NCBI GenBank assembly: GCA_024398135.1
Contig: CP073750.1
Location: 2,728,001 to 2,792,000, forward strand
Source: a bacterium SCSIO 12643
GTDB lineage: Bacteria > Bacteroidota > Bacteroidia > Flavobacteriales_G > Salibacteraceae
Length of the DNA stretch: 64,000 nucleotides
Direction: 5' to 3'
Shown here: piece after piece, positions 34,369-43,858 of the stretch
How positions within the stretch are numbered: position 1 is the first letter of the stretch
Layout of the letters: each line of letters opens with the position of its first letter
Notes under the pieces: model-generated
The model's input: the letters and a program-made list of their open reading frames with translations, nothing else
Told to the model about the DNA's origin: nothing
Database searches by the model: none
Program-made: the position numbers and the translations under genes

Positions 34369-35211
34369 TTAGTTTTTAAATAATTTTAATACCTGAGTCA
34401 GTTTAGATTTAAGCTCTCTACGGTCAACGATAAAGTCGATAAAGCCTTTTTCTAACAGGAACTCAGAGGTTTGGAACCCTTCCGGTAATTCTTTACCGAT
34501 AGTTTCTTTAATCACACGAGGACCTGCAAAACCGATCAATGCATTTGGCTCTGCAATATTAATGTCTCCTAACATCGCATATGATGCGGTAATACCACCC
34601 GTTGTTGGGTCAGTAAGTAAAGAGATGTATGGTAATTTTGCTTTAGCCAATAACGATAACTTCGCAGAAGTTTTTGCCATTTGCATTAAAGAGAAAGCCG
34701 CTTCCATCATACGCGCACCACCTGATTTTGAAATAATCATAAATGGATGCTTGTGCTCTAAGGCATAATCAATTGCTCTGGAAATTTTTTCCCCAACAAC
34801 TGATCCCATAGACCCACCAATAAAAGAGAAGTCCATTGAAGCAACAACAAGATCTTCACCATTTACTTTTCCGTGAGCAGTACGGATAGCGTCAACCAAT
34901 CCGGTTTTCTTTTGAGCCGCTTTATAACGGTCTTTATATTCTTTTGTATCCTTGAATTTTAAAGGATCGGCAGATGCCAAATCTTTATCTAATTCAGTGA
35001 ATTCATCGTTATCAAAAAGAATAGTGAAATACTCTTGTGACCCGATTCTTTTATGATAATCATCCGCAGGAACAACGTAGTGGTTTTCTTTTAACTCAGA
35101 AGTCTCAATTACGTTTCCGGCAGGAGATTTAAACCAAAGTCCATCAGGAGTTTCCTTTTTTTCTTTGGTTGGAGTTGTAATACCTTTTTTGATTCGTTTA
35201 AACCAACTCAT
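34369..35211 (-). CDS. accD: Acetyl-CoA carboxylase carboxyltransferase subunit beta
   Basis: A 280-residue subunit that transfers the carboxyl group from biotin to acetyl-CoA in the first step of fatty-acid synthesis. The crotonase-like core is clear: [51 protein letters not shown] (about 156-166) and [36 protein letters not shown]. The N-terminal region that holds a four-Cys zinc finger in most bacteria is present ([17 protein letters not shown]) but has no cysteine, as in other Flavobacteriia I know. It lies 31 bases after fbaB on the same strand. Confidence 0.97.
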   Translation of the reverse strand: MSWFKRIKKGITTPTKEKKETPDGLWFKSPAGNVIETSELKENHYVVPADDYHKRIGSQEYFTILFDNDEFTELDKDLASADPLKFKDTKEYKDRYKAAQKKTGLVDAIRTAHGKVNGEDLVVASMDFSFIGGSMGSVVGEKISRAIDYALEHKHPFMIISKSGGARMMEAAFSLMQMAKTSAKLSLLAKAKLPYISLLTDPTTGGITASYAMLGDINIAEPNALIGFAGPRVIKETIGKELPEGFQTSEFLLEKGFIDFIVDRRELKSKLTQVLKLFKN

Positions 35212-35242
35212 AAATTTTCATTTTAGTGAAACATCAGACGAT

Positions 35243-36304
35243 TTATGCGATCGTTACATCATCACACAAATATACATCTTGAACTGATTGGATGATTTGG
35301 ATACCTTCATCCATTGGTTTTTGGAATGCTTTACGCCCTAAGATCAAACCAGAACCACCTGCACGTTTGTTGATTACAGCAGTTTCAACAGCATCTGCTA
35401 AATCACTATCACCACCTGAAGCTCCACCTGAATTGATTAATCCACGTAACCCCATGTAAGTGTTTGCAATTTGATATCTTGTTAAATCAATTGGGTGATC
35501 TGTTGTCAATTCAGAATAAACTTTAGGACTTGTTTTTCCAAAGTTTACTGCGTTATAACCACCGTTATTTGTTGGTAATTTTTGTTTGATAATATCCGCA
35601 CCAATTGTAACTCCAATGTGGTTTGCTTGTCCAGTTAAATCTGCTGAAGCATGGTAATCCACACCATCCACTTTGAAATCAGAGTTACGTAAATAACACC
35701 ATAAGATCGTAGCCATTCCTAATTCGTGAGCTCTTTCAAAAGCTGCTGCTACTTCTTGAATTTGACGCTCAGACTCAGGAGAACCGAAATAAATAGTTGC
35801 ACCTACTGCGGTCGCTCCCATTTCCCACGCTCTTTCAACTGAACCAAACATGATTTGATTGAAAGTACTTGGGTAGGTCATTAATTCGTTGTGATTGATT
35901 TTAACCACAAATGGAATTTTATGCGCGTATTTTCTCGCTTGAGAAGCTAAAACATCATATGTTGACGCTACTGCGTTACATCCAGCGTTGATTGCTAACT
36001 CTACAATGTTTTTTGGATCAAAATACATTGGGTTAGGCGCAAATGAAGCAGCTCCTGAATGTTCAATGCCCTGGTCAACAGGTAAAATTGACAAATAACC
36101 TGTTCCAGCAAGTCTTCCAGTTCCATATAATGCTTGAAGACTTTTTAAAACTTGAGGACTACGATCTGAGTCACCAAAAGATGTTGTTACAAAGTCAGCA
36201 TGTGGTAAATGCAGCTTCTCTTTTGGAATAGCTGTTGCAACGTGATTTAACAAAGAATCGGCTTTGTCGCCTAGTAGTTTTTCAATTTTATTAATGTCTG
36301 ACAT
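35243..36304 (-). CDS. fbaB: Class I fructose-bisphosphate aldolase (DhnA/FbaB type)
   Basis: A 353-residue Schiff-base aldolase of the archaeal/DhnA kind that cleaves fructose 1,6-bisphosphate in glycolysis. [16 protein letters not shown] (about 69-84) is the N-terminal motif, [14 protein letters not shown] (about 135-148) contains the catalytic Lys, and [20 protein letters not shown], and [24 protein letters not shown] near the C-terminus hold the phosphate sites. Full length. The -7 box lies about 40 bases upstream. It is probably co-transcribed with accD. Confidence 0.95.
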   Translation of the reverse strand: MSDINKIEKLLGDKADSLLNHVATAIPKEKLHLPHADFVTTSFGDSDRSPQVLKSLQALYGTGRLAGTGYLSILPVDQGIEHSGAASFAPNPMYFDPKNIVELAINAGCNAVASTYDVLASQARKYAHKIPFVVKINHNELMTYPSTFNQIMFGSVERAWEMGATAVGATIYFGSPESERQIQEVAAAFERAHELGMATILWCYLRNSDFKVDGVDYHASADLTGQANHIGVTIGADIIKQKLPTNNGGYNAVNFGKTSPKVYSELTTDHPIDLTRYQIANTYMGLRGLINSGGASGGDSDLADAVETAVINKRAGGSGLILGRKAFQKPMDEGIQIIQSVQDVYLCDDVTIA

Positions 36305-36341
36305 ATTGAAATGTTTAGAATTTCTGCTTTTTTAATGCGCG

Positions 36342-36349
36342 CAAATTTA
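36342..36349 (-). promoter_or_regulatory. fbaB promoter -7 box
   Basis: TAAATTTG on the minus strand matches TAnnTTTG exactly, followed by CGCGC; the start codon is about 38 bases downstream. A -33 box could not be assigned with confidence. Confidence 0.6.
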
Positions 36350-36386
36350 ATGAATAATTGTACTGAAAGCGCTAATTTTTTGAATT

Positions 36387-38840
36387 TTAGAAAGGATAGC
36401 CGATTCCGAGATTAAATACGGAATACTGATAGGATTTTCCACCCGTGTAATTCTGATAGTTATTGAGATAATCGCCTCTGTCGATTACCCATCTTTGTCC
36501 TATTGGGAGCGCAGGATCATAGAGTTTTATTCCCCAATCCAAACGCACCAGTAAGAAACCAAAGTTAAAACGGGCTCCGGTTCCGACTGATAGTGCAATT
36601 TCTTTGTAGAAGCGATCAAGATCAAAATCTGCATTTGGACGGGCCTCATCTTTTCGTAATAACCAAATATTTCCTGCATCGGCAAAGAGCGCTCCTTCTA
36701 GAGCTTTGAAGATATTGAATCGATATTCTACACTCACCTGAAGTTTAATATCGGCAACCTGATCAACCCCTACTTTTAAACTGTCAATCATAGATCCCGG
36801 ACCTAAACTCCGCGCCTGCCAGCCACGCATATCATTCGCTCCCCCCCCATAAAAACTTCGGTCATATGGAAGAGACTTGGCATTTCCGTAAGGGACACCG
36901 ACCCCTCCAAGAAAACGGTAAGCTACTGTTTGTGATTGGTTGATTCTGGTATTGTAGTGGAAGTCGTTTTGAATTTTTACAAATTGCGCATAACGAACTT
37001 CTCCCAAAGTATAATACGTATCACCTGAAGCGGTATCCATTACCGGGGTGCTATTTAAAGCTTTGTCTGCAAGATAGAGAAGGTTACCCGCCATTTCAAA
37101 TTGGGCACGGTTCCATGAAAACGATCTTTGCGCTGTAGTTTCTTTATTGGTCCAGGTTTCAATAATCTTGGAACCGGCAATAAACTGATTGTCATAAGTT
37201 GCATCCAGTAATGGGTTGTTCAGTTCTTCCAAACGCTGGGCAAAATCTGCCGATTTGTTGATGCGGATAAAACTCAGATCAATTGGATAAATGAAAAACT
37301 GGTTGGTATTGACATTCTTATTGGTAAAGATGTAGGCCATAGAAGAGTTGACTAAAAAACGTTCAAAATCGGGACGATTCTGGTAGTTCATGATATAGTT
37401 AACACTGGTCTTTGGACGGTTGAATTTTCTTAAGATTTTTTCACTCAAACCGGAAGGAAGGATTAAATCCTGGAAAGTCAGAGAAGACTCGATACCATAT
37501 TCAACAGTATTGAAAATGTTCAATCCATCCGGATTGTTTTCATCACTTACTGAGTTGGTTTGTTGCGCTTCCAGACCACCTTTAATTCTAATTTTAAGTT
37601 GCTCTGCATTGCTGAAAATGTTTCGATGGAGATAACTTAAGTAACCTGAAATTCCCAGGTTGCCAGAAGTATTAGTGCCTTCAACTTCTACACCCACAGA
37701 TTGTGATGGGAATGGAGTCATTAGAATATTGCAGTTAAGCAAATTGGTATCCTGGTCGTCCTTTGAAAAACCGATGTTGATATATTTAAAGTTATTTAAA
37801 CCCGATAAACGTGTATAGGTTCTGGCTTCAGCTTCCTGGCTATAGTATTCTCCCGAACTATAAAAGAGTTTATTTACAAAAGTGTGCGGATCATATTTTA
37901 ATCTGGACAGATTTACGTAAATCAAATTTTCAAAATGGATAGAATCGGTGGGATCATCATTGAATTTTGGATTAAAACTGGTATTCAGCGTTATCGTCCC
38001 AACTCTATATTTTTCGTGTTTGGTAACGGTCAAAGAGTCGTTACTGGTATTGATTTCTGAAGGGTTTTTAAGGATAACTTTAATATTTACTACATTATCT
38101 GCCAACCCACTATCAATTTCATAAACCAGATATTCTTTAGAGAAATAGTAATACCCCTGATTTCGCATTTCGCCTGTGAATCTCATTCGTTCATTGTCAA
38201 TCTTATCCGTGTTATATGGGTCTCCCTTATGTAGTAAAGAATATTTATTGGCGACTTTGACGGCCTCTTTTAGAGCTGTATCATTGATGACCAATGCGAT
38301 TTTATTGATTTTAAATTGCGGACCTTCATCGGCTGTATAGACCACCTGAACTTTATTGCCTTTTTTATTGTATTGAAATTCAGGAGTTACTTTGTTGTGA
38401 AAATATCCCCGGTTAAATAAAGCTTTCTCAAATTGTTCTGCGGTTTCATACGCCAGAGTAGAATCAAAAATCACTGGTTTTTCACCACCTTTTTTGAGTT
38501 TATAGGCCATAGAGGGTTTAAACTCTAAAGTATCTTTCCCGGCCACTATACGTTTCTGGTTTTTGGTCTGGATTTTTTGACGCTTTTTCTCGTTTTTGAT
38601 TTTGACTTTTTCTTCATCAAACATCAAATACTGCTGAAGTTTGACTTTGAAGAACCACAATGCACGTTTGTTATCACGCTGTTTAAGATAAGGGTACAGG
38701 ACATCTTGTTCGATAATTTTACCCGAAATATCTATTTTATTGTTTTGTAAATAGACTTGATTCGGACCTAGATTTTTGGTCGGTTTACAGCTGATGGCGA
38801 GTAATCCAATAACAAGACACACATATATATTTTGAATCAT
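36387..38840 (-). CDS. tamL: TamL-type BamA/TamA lipoprotein
   Basis: An outer-membrane protein of the Omp85 superfamily, 817 residues from Met at 38840. The start MIQNIYVCLVIGLLAISC gives a lipobox (AISC), which distinguishes the Bacteroidota TamL from classical TamA. POTRA-like domains occupy about residues 30-330 (KINKIALVIND, GTITLNTSFNPKF). The barrel takes up the C-terminal 450 residues with FYGGGANDMRGWQARSLGPG (the conserved VRGY-type loop) and FNLGIGYPF as its last strand. It works with TamB in outer-membrane assembly. It is divergent from the methyltransferase gene, with overlapping promoters. Confidence 0.85.
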   Translation of the reverse strand: MIQNIYVCLVIGLLAISCKPTKNLGPNQVYLQNNKIDISGKIIEQDVLYPYLKQRDNKRALWFFKVKLQQYLMFDEEKVKIKNEKKRQKIQTKNQKRIVAGKDTLEFKPSMAYKLKKGGEKPVIFDSTLAYETAEQFEKALFNRGYFHNKVTPEFQYNKKGNKVQVVYTADEGPQFKINKIALVINDTALKEAVKVANKYSLLHKGDPYNTDKIDNERMRFTGEMRNQGYYYFSKEYLVYEIDSGLADNVVNIKVILKNPSEINTSNDSLTVTKHEKYRVGTITLNTSFNPKFNDDPTDSIHFENLIYVNLSRLKYDPHTFVNKLFYSSGEYYSQEAEARTYTRLSGLNNFKYINIGFSKDDQDTNLLNCNILMTPFPSQSVGVEVEGTNTSGNLGISGYLSYLHRNIFSNAEQLKIRIKGGLEAQQTNSVSDENNPDGLNIFNTVEYGIESSLTFQDLILPSGLSEKILRKFNRPKTSVNYIMNYQNRPDFERFLVNSSMAYIFTNKNVNTNQFFIYPIDLSFIRINKSADFAQRLEELNNPLLDATYDNQFIAGSKIIETWTNKETTAQRSFSWNRAQFEMAGNLLYLADKALNSTPVMDTASGDTYYTLGEVRYAQFVKIQNDFHYNTRINQSQTVAYRFLGGVGVPYGNAKSLPYDRSFYGGGANDMRGWQARSLGPGSMIDSLKVGVDQVADIKLQVSVEYRFNIFKALEGALFADAGNIWLLRKDEARPNADFDLDRFYKEIALSVGTGARFNFGFLLVRLDWGIKLYDPALPIGQRWVIDRGDYLNNYQNYTGGKSYQYSVFNLGIGYPF

Positions 38841-38862
38841 CGACTTCAATCCTGCAGAATGG

Positions 38863-38870
38863 TATTTTTG
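38863..38870 (+). promoter_or_regulatory. Methyltransferase promoter -7 box
   Basis: TATTTTTG is an exact TAnnTTTG box, 30 bases before the start at 38901. It abuts the opposite-strand -7 box for tamL (38871-38878). Confidence 0.6.
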
Positions 38871-38878
38871 CAAATCTA
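38871..38878 (-). promoter_or_regulatory. tamL promoter -7 box
   Basis: On the minus strand TAGATTTG is an exact TAnnTTTG box about 30 bases before the tamL start. It touches the plus-strand box, so the two promoters cannot both be occupied at once. Confidence 0.6.
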
Positions 38879-38900
38879 TAAATATACTAGTCAGTAAGAA

Positions 38901-39635
38901 ATGTTATCAAAGAATCAAATAAAATATATCAAGGATTTATCTCGTAAACAGGTGAGAATGCAAGAACGTAAGTTTGTTGTGGAAGGGGAGAAGTTGATTG
39001 CAGAGTTGTTACAAGGTGATGTGTTTATTGAGGAATTGTATGCTTTGGAGCGTTGGGCGGAACAGCATGCCGAATTGGATGTGACCGTGATTTCTGAGAA
39101 GGAACTAAGTCGGATTTCACAGTTGAAAACCCCCAATAAGGTGCTAGCTGTAGTCCCAATGTTTGACGACCAGTTGGAAATAGAATCATGTTCAGGGTTG
39201 ACACTGTTTTTGGATCGGATTAATGACCCTGGAAATTTGGGGACCATTATTCGTATGGCGGATTGGTTTGGAATTGGTCAGATTGTATGCAGTGAAAATT
39301 CTGTCGATGTCTACAATTCAAAGGTGATTCAGAGTAGTATGGGATCTGCATTTAGAATTCCGGTATATTATAGGGAAGGTGTTTCGTTTTTAAAGGAATA
39401 TGCGGAAGTTCATTCTGAGTATTCTATTGTAGGTGCAGCAATGTCGGGGAAATTATTAAATGAATATCCTGTTCCTCAAAATGGGGTATTGGTTATGGGA
39501 AGTGAATCACACGGAATTCATCCGGAGATTGAAAAGTGTCTTCGCGAAACGGTTACCATTCCGAGATTTGGAGAAGCGGAGTCGTTAAACGTGGCGATGG
39601 CGACAGGAATTATATTGTGGGAATGGAATAGGTAG
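38901..39635 (+). CDS. SpoU/TrmH-family RNA 2'-O-methyltransferase
   Basis: A 244-residue SPOUT enzyme. The N-terminal ~70 residues form the RNA-binding L30e-like domain (QERKFVVEGEKLIAELL). The knotted domain has LFLDRINDPGNLGTIIRMADWFG (about 92-114), IQSSMGSAFRIPV, and the cofactor knot VLVMGSESHGIHPEI (about 196-210) followed by IPRFGEAESLNVAMATGIILWE. It methylates ribose 2'-OH in rRNA or tRNA; the exact site is unknown. It is divergent from tamL. Confidence 0.9.
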   Translation: MLSKNQIKYIKDLSRKQVRMQERKFVVEGEKLIAELLQGDVFIEELYALERWAEQHAELDVTVISEKELSRISQLKTPNKVLAVVPMFDDQLEIESCSGLTLFLDRINDPGNLGTIIRMADWFGIGQIVCSENSVDVYNSKVIQSSMGSAFRIPVYYREGVSFLKEYAEVHSEYSIVGAAMSGKLLNEYPVPQNGVLVMGSESHGIHPEIEKCLRETVTIPRFGEAESLNVAMATGIILWEWNR

Positions 39636-39636
39636 A

Positions 39637-40356
39637 CTATCCTTCGAAGTGTAAACTGATCGTAAACATTCTGGGTTCAATACGTTGGATTGGAGTTGCC
39701 CAAAAAGAACCATCATTTACAAAGACATTGTTGATTCCATGACTGTATTTCAGTTCTACCGAAAATTTGAAATACTCCATAAAGAAATCAGCTCCGAAAC
39801 CAATTTCAGCAAACCAGTTTTGACGTTGCACTTTTAAAACCTGTTCTGGGATGATCACTTCATTATTGACATCAAATTGCGAGGATAAATCGTAAGCCAG
39901 ATTTCCACCGCCTACAATGTATGCCGCAAAGTTGTTGTAACGCGCAGATCGGTATTTAAACAATACCGGAAATAAAATATAGGTCGATTCTACAATTTTG
40001 GTAGTGGTGATATTCCGTGGGGTATTTTCAAAAACGTAGTTAAAATTCCTTTGTGCAAAGGCCAACGTAGGTAAAAAACGTAATGTGAAATATCGATTCA
40101 AACGCATGGAAGAAACAATACCGATATTGAATCCCGTTTGTGAACCAACTTGTAGAGATATAAGGGAATCTATAGCTGTTAAATCATAGTCAACTTTAAA
40201 TCCAGCTGAATTTCCACCCAGAGTAAAACCAAAATGAAATTTACTTCTTTCGAAATATGGCAAATTGCTATTTCGTTGCTTATGCACTCTCGATTGTCCG
40301 AAAGCAGGTGCAAAAGCAGTCAGAAGTAAAACGAATATGATGGTCTTTTTTATCAT
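39637..40356 (-). CDS. porT: PorT family protein (type IX secretion)
   Basis: A 239-residue inner/outer-membrane-associated beta protein with signal peptide MIKKTIIFVLLLTAFAPAFGQ. FHFGFTLGGNSAGFKVDYD, RFLPTLAFAQRNFNYVF, KYRSARYNNFAAYIVGGGN and KFSVELKYSHGINNVF match the PorT/SprT proteins required for T9SS function. The location right after the menaquinone methyltransferase is the usual flavobacterial arrangement. It is 29 bases from that gene and overlaps nothing. Confidence 0.85.
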   Translation of the reverse strand: MIKKTIIFVLLLTAFAPAFGQSRVHKQRNSNLPYFERSKFHFGFTLGGNSAGFKVDYDLTAIDSLISLQVGSQTGFNIGIVSSMRLNRYFTLRFLPTLAFAQRNFNYVFENTPRNITTTKIVESTYILFPVLFKYRSARYNNFAAYIVGGGNLAYDLSSQFDVNNEVIIPEQVLKVQRQNWFAEIGFGADFFMEYFKFSVELKYSHGINNVFVNDGSFWATPIQRIEPRMFTISLHFEG

Positions 40357-40385
40357 TTGAATCGTCCAACGTGATAAATCGAACT

Positions 40386-41114
40386 TTATTTTGAAGCAAT
40401 GTATAAAGATGCAGTGCCTAAAGTTAATGGTTCGCAGGTGGCATCTTTGTATCCTACTTTGTGTAAAATGTCAACAAATTCTTGCCCTTGTGCAAAGTGT
40501 GTCACAGATTCCGGTAGATAGGTATATGCTCTGGCATCTTTAGAAACCATCTTTCCAACTGTAGGTAAAATATGTTTGAAATAGATATTGTAAACTTGTT
40601 TTACCGGGAAGCTTTGAGGTTGCGAAATTTCAATGATCGCTACTTGCCCTCCTGGTTTTAGGACCCTCAGCATTTCTCCCAATCCGACTTCTAAATGCGC
40701 AAAATTACGCACACCAAATCCAACTGTAATTGCATCAAATGTGTTGTCTTTAAATGGAAGCGCCTCACTATCGGCTTTGATCATTTCGATCAGTTCATCA
40801 AAACCCTTGTTGTGAATTTTTTTACGTCCCACATTGAGCATTTCTTCAGAAATATCAATTCCCACAATACGCTCAGGATTTAAACTTTTCGCTTCTAAAG
40901 CAAAATCTCCGGTTCCGGTAGCGACATCCAAAATAGCCTTAGGATTCCTTTTACCGATAATACGAATGGCTTTTTTACGCCAGGTAATATCGATTCCCAT
41001 AGACAATAAATGATTTAGGAAATCATACTTAGGAGCAATGTTATCGAACATTTCTTCTACCTGATCCTTTTTGGCTTCAGAGGTATTGTATGGAGTGATT
41101 TTATCGTGCTTCAC
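40386..41114 (-). CDS. ubiE: Demethylmenaquinone methyltransferase
   Basis: A SAM-dependent enzyme of about 242 residues that makes menaquinone from demethylmenaquinone. VEEMFDNIAPKYDFLNHLLSMGIDITWRK is the UbiE signature. ILDVATGTGDFALEA (about 63-77) is SAM motif I, and VGFGVRNFAHLEVGLGEMLRVLKPGG (about 130-155) follows. No ATG is near the start; the third codon of the frame is GTG (41114) and the first TTG (41120), so the start is between these. A strong -7 box lies 18-25 bases upstream. porT follows 29 bases downstream. Confidence 0.95.
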   Translation of the reverse strand: MKHDKITPYNTSEAKKDQVEEMFDNIAPKYDFLNHLLSMGIDITWRKKAIRIIGKRNPKAILDVATGTGDFALEAKSLNPERIVGIDISEEMLNVGRKKIHNKGFDELIEMIKADSEALPFKDNTFDAITVGFGVRNFAHLEVGLGEMLRVLKPGGQVAIIEISQPQSFPVKQVYNIYFKHILPTVGKMVSKDARAYTYLPESVTHFAQGQEFVDILHKVGYKDATCEPLTLGTASLYIASK

Positions 41115-41131
41115 GCTCAAAAATTTGGGTG

Positions 41132-41139
41132 CAAAAGTA
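41132..41139 (-). promoter_or_regulatory. ubiE promoter -7 box
   Basis: TACTTTTG on the minus strand is an exact TAnnTTTG followed by CACCC; it predicts a leader shorter than 20 bases. Confidence 0.6.
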
Positions 41140-41261
41140 AAGTATTGTTCTTATAGGAGGTATAATTTATTATTCCATTGTTTAACCAGAGAAGAATCTA
41201 GATACACGTATAATAGATTTTAAGAATAGTCGTTTATGATCAAACTTTAATTCCTTAAAAA

Positions 41262-41895
41262 ATGAAAACTATAAATGTATTGATTCTAATTCTGAGTATA
41301 TCAGTTTTTGCAAATGCGCAAGACCCCATTGACAAAATGTCCAGAAGATTTATTTGGGGAGGTGGATTTGGCTTTAATTATTCGAACTTAAAAATGAATA
41401 ATCCATCTGAAGATTTAAAATATGATAGTGGTATTCGACTGACTGCAGGGGGCGTTTGCAAATTGGAAACTAAATGATCGATTCACATTATCACCAAAGA
41501 TTGAAATAGCTGCAAATAGAAACAAAATAGAGTATTCGATGTATTCAGCGAATAATGAGCAGTGGCAGCAGGGATATTATGTAATGCCTATTACTTTAAA
41601 TTTTATGACACATCTTCAGATTAACCCTTTTTCGAAGTCCAAAAAAATAGCGCCATATTTTTTGATTGGTCCGAATGTTAAGAAGCCACTTGATGTTGGA
41701 TTTGGTAATAATCAGAGTTCAAATGTGGTGGATGTTGCAATTGATGTTGGCGTAGGTTTTCATAAATCATTCACCCAATTAAACTTGATGCCTGAAATCC
41801 GTTATTCCTATGGTTTACGAAATGTAAATGATAACCCCAGATATGGAACAATGTATTTACATAATATTGTATTGATATTTCAATTTTCAGGGTAG
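41262..41895 (+). pseudogene. Outer-membrane beta-barrel protein, frameshifted at a G5 tract
   Basis: Two frames together make one barrel protein: 41262-41477 (signal peptide MKTINVLILILSISVFANAQ, then FIWGGGFGFNYSNLKM) and, in the next frame, a run that continues through FANWKLNDRFTLSPKIEIAANR and the rest to the stop at 41895. The frame changes at the GGGGG run 41448-41452: one base fewer there restores a continuous frame reading TAGAFANWKLND. The final strands (EIRYSYGLRN, NIVLIFQFSG) match PorT-like barrels. It is a genuine frameshift, a phase-variable tract, or a sequencing error. Confidence 0.7.
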
Positions 41896-41900
41896 ACCGT

Positions 41901-42167
41901 TTACAGGTTTTTAATCCCCGTAATCTTATGTTTCTTAGGATTCTTTGGAACTTCCTGCATTCCGTGTCCTCCCCAGGGATGGCAGGTGCTGAGCCTTTTG
42001 AGTCCCAGCCAGGTGCCTTTGATCGGTCCCCATTCCTGAATGGCTTCGATCATATAATGTGAACAGGTGGGATGATATCTACAATTTGATCCTAAGATGG
42101 GTGAAATGGCTAACTGGTAGAATTTCACCAATCCGATAAGGATCATATTGAAGAATTTGCTGATCAT
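41901..42167 (-). CDS. yidD: Membrane protein insertion efficiency factor YidD
   Basis: An 88-residue protein with [32 protein letters not shown] and [19 protein letters not shown]. The three conserved cysteines and the amphipathic N-terminal helix are those of YidD, which helps insertion of membrane proteins together with YidC/Sec. It overlaps dcd by four bases, suggesting coupled translation. Its end is six bases from the end of the convergent pseudogene. Confidence 0.95.
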   Translation of the reverse strand: MISKFFNMILIGLVKFYQLAISPILGSNCRYHPTCSHYMIEAIQEWGPIKGTWLGLKRLSTCHPWGGHGMQEVPKNPKKHKITGIKNL

Positions 42168-42682
42168 TTAAAGTCTTTATACAATAAACTTGGTTGGATG
42201 CCTTGATTATTTTGGTATTTACCTGATTTGTATAATTCGTACTCTCCTTCAATGGTATGATAGAAGATTTGGCAAATCTCTACATTAGGATAAATACGAA
42301 TAGGTTGTACACAGAAAATCTCTAACGTCCAGAATCCATTAAAACCAACATCACCAAAACCCGCAGTAACATGGATAAATAAACCTAAACGACCAATCGA
42401 AGATCGACCTTCCAGCATGGGAACAAATTTGTCCGTTGCAGTTCTTTCATTGGTACGTCCCAAATAGAGTTTGTTGGGTTCTAACAAAAGACCTTCTTCA
42501 GGGATGGTAATTCTTGAAGTTGGATTAGGGCTTTTCATATCCAATACATCGTTATCATATACCAACAGTTCATCAAATAAACTCAAGTTGTAGCTATTTG
42601 GATTGAGCTGACTTTCGTTATATGGTTCGATGTGAATCCCTTTGCCCAGTTGATTTTTTATTTCTTTCCCTGATAAAATCAT
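42164..42682 (-). CDS. dcd: dCTP deaminase
   Basis: A 172-residue enzyme that converts dCTP to dUTP for thymidylate synthesis. [17 protein letters not shown] is the N-terminal motif, [26 protein letters not shown] (about 90-115) has the active-site Arg/Ser/Glu loop, and the C-terminal [17 protein letters not shown] closes the site. Length is slightly shorter than the usual ~180. It lies between yidD and the endonuclease gene and is probably in one operon with them. A bifunctional dCTP/dUTPase form cannot be excluded from sequence alone. Confidence 0.92.
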   Translation of the reverse strand: MILSGKEIKNQLGKGIHIEPYNESQLNPNSYNLSLFDELLVYDNDVLDMKSPNPTSRITIPEEGLLLEPNKLYLGRTNERTATDKFVPMLEGRSSIGRLGLFIHVTAGFGDVGFNGFWTLEIFCVQPIRIYPNVEICQIFYHTIEGEYELYKSGKYQNNQGIQPSLLYKDFK

Positions 42683-42695
42683 AGTTAAATTCCGT

Positions 42696-43751
42696 TTACT
42701 TAAGAAGCTGCAAATCTACAAAAATGGGTAAATGGTCGCTATACCCTCCATTGTATTTGAATCCGATGTAAGTTCTAAATGGTTTCTCACCCGGATATTT
42801 AGTCTCTTTGGTGATTAAAAATGGTGCTCTAAATATAAGCGGACCATCGATTACTTTAAGATTATTTTTCCCCTGATATAACCATTTGCTCACCATAAAC
42901 TGATCCAGCACTCCCCAGGTGCCTCTGTATTTATGGGTGCCATTGTTTCCATGGATATGGCTCATCAAATTATAAAGTTGTGTAAAGTCTTGAAAGGTGC
43001 TATCGCTTTGCGCATTCAGAACATCATGGATGCTTTCATTTTCCGGCTCATCGTTAAAGTCGCCCATTAACAAAATGTTGGCATGAGGTTCTACTTTTAA
43101 GATAGAATCTACATAACTTCTAACCACACGTGCAGCTGCTTTCCTTTTAGGGTCAGATTGCATTTGTCCACCATATCTGGATGGCCAGTGATTCACAAAT
43201 ACATGAAGTCTGGCATCGTTTGGAGTGTGTACTGTTGCATATAAAATATCGCGAGTAGGACGTTGATCTTTACCTAAAAATACCTGAATATACTGAACTG
43301 TGTCTATGGTGATTTTATCACTTCGATATAACAAGGCGACATCAATTCCCCTTTTATCAGGAGATTCCTGATGAAGTATTTTGTAATCCGTTCCTTTTAA
43401 AACTGTTTTTTGCGTAAGGTCTTTAAGAACTTTTAAATTCTCTACCTCACATAAACCAACAATTTCGACCCCTTCCCAGCCGCCAACAGCCAGAATGGTA
43501 CGCCCAAGGTTATTTGACTTTTCGTAGTATTTGTAATTATTCCAATGATGATCTCCGTTTGGTAGGAAGGACTCATCATTTTTTAATGTGTCATCATAGG
43601 TGTCAAAAAGATTTTCCAGGTTGTAGAACATGACCCGAACTGCTGTATTACCTCGGTAGGAGTCGTTGAACCCCTTAAATAAAATACTATCAGATTGAGC
43701 TTGAACTGAACCAAATTGAATGGCCAGGAGACAGAAAATGAAAAATCTCAT
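42696..43751 (-). CDS. Secreted endonuclease/exonuclease/phosphatase family protein
   Basis: About 351 residues from Met at 43751; the start MRFFIFCLLAIQFGSVQAQ gives a signal peptide. The fold motifs are AVRVMFYNLENLFD (the Asn/Glu metal site), VEIVGLCEVENLKVL, VNHWPSRYGG, LLMGDFNDEPENESI (the catalytic Asp-Phe-Asn), and the final SDHLPIFVDL with the Asp-His pair. It is DNase I-like; extracellular phosphodiesterase or nuclease activity is likely. An exact -7 box lies 19-26 bases upstream of the start. Confidence 0.85.
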   Translation of the reverse strand: MRFFIFCLLAIQFGSVQAQSDSILFKGFNDSYRGNTAVRVMFYNLENLFDTYDDTLKNDESFLPNGDHHWNNYKYYEKSNNLGRTILAVGGWEGVEIVGLCEVENLKVLKDLTQKTVLKGTDYKILHQESPDKRGIDVALLYRSDKITIDTVQYIQVFLGKDQRPTRDILYATVHTPNDARLHVFVNHWPSRYGGQMQSDPKRKAAARVVRSYVDSILKVEPHANILLMGDFNDEPENESIHDVLNAQSDSTFQDFTQLYNLMSHIHGNNGTHKYRGTWGVLDQFMVSKWLYQGKNNLKVIDGPLIFRAPFLITKETKYPGEKPFRTYIGFKYNGGYSDHLPIFVDLQLLK

Positions 43752-43769
43752 GATGCAAATTGTTGGTAG

Positions 43770-43777
43770 CAAAAGTA
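43770..43777 (-). promoter_or_regulatory. Promoter -7 box for the endonuclease-dcd-yidD operon
   Basis: TACTTTTG on the minus strand is an exact TAnnTTTG, followed by CTACC. It predicts a transcript start close to the start codon at 43751. Confidence 0.55.
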
Positions 43778-43858
43778 GTATTAACCAAGAAATTAACTGT
43801 TGATAGAATTGCATAAAAAGAATGGAAATTTATTTGGATTTTTTTCTATATTCGCTCG

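Noticed and set aside
42710-42717. A TAGATTTG box on the minus strand upstream of dcd
   Set aside because: It lies in the coding end of the endonuclease gene (the codons for VDLQ), so the match can be explained by coding sequence.
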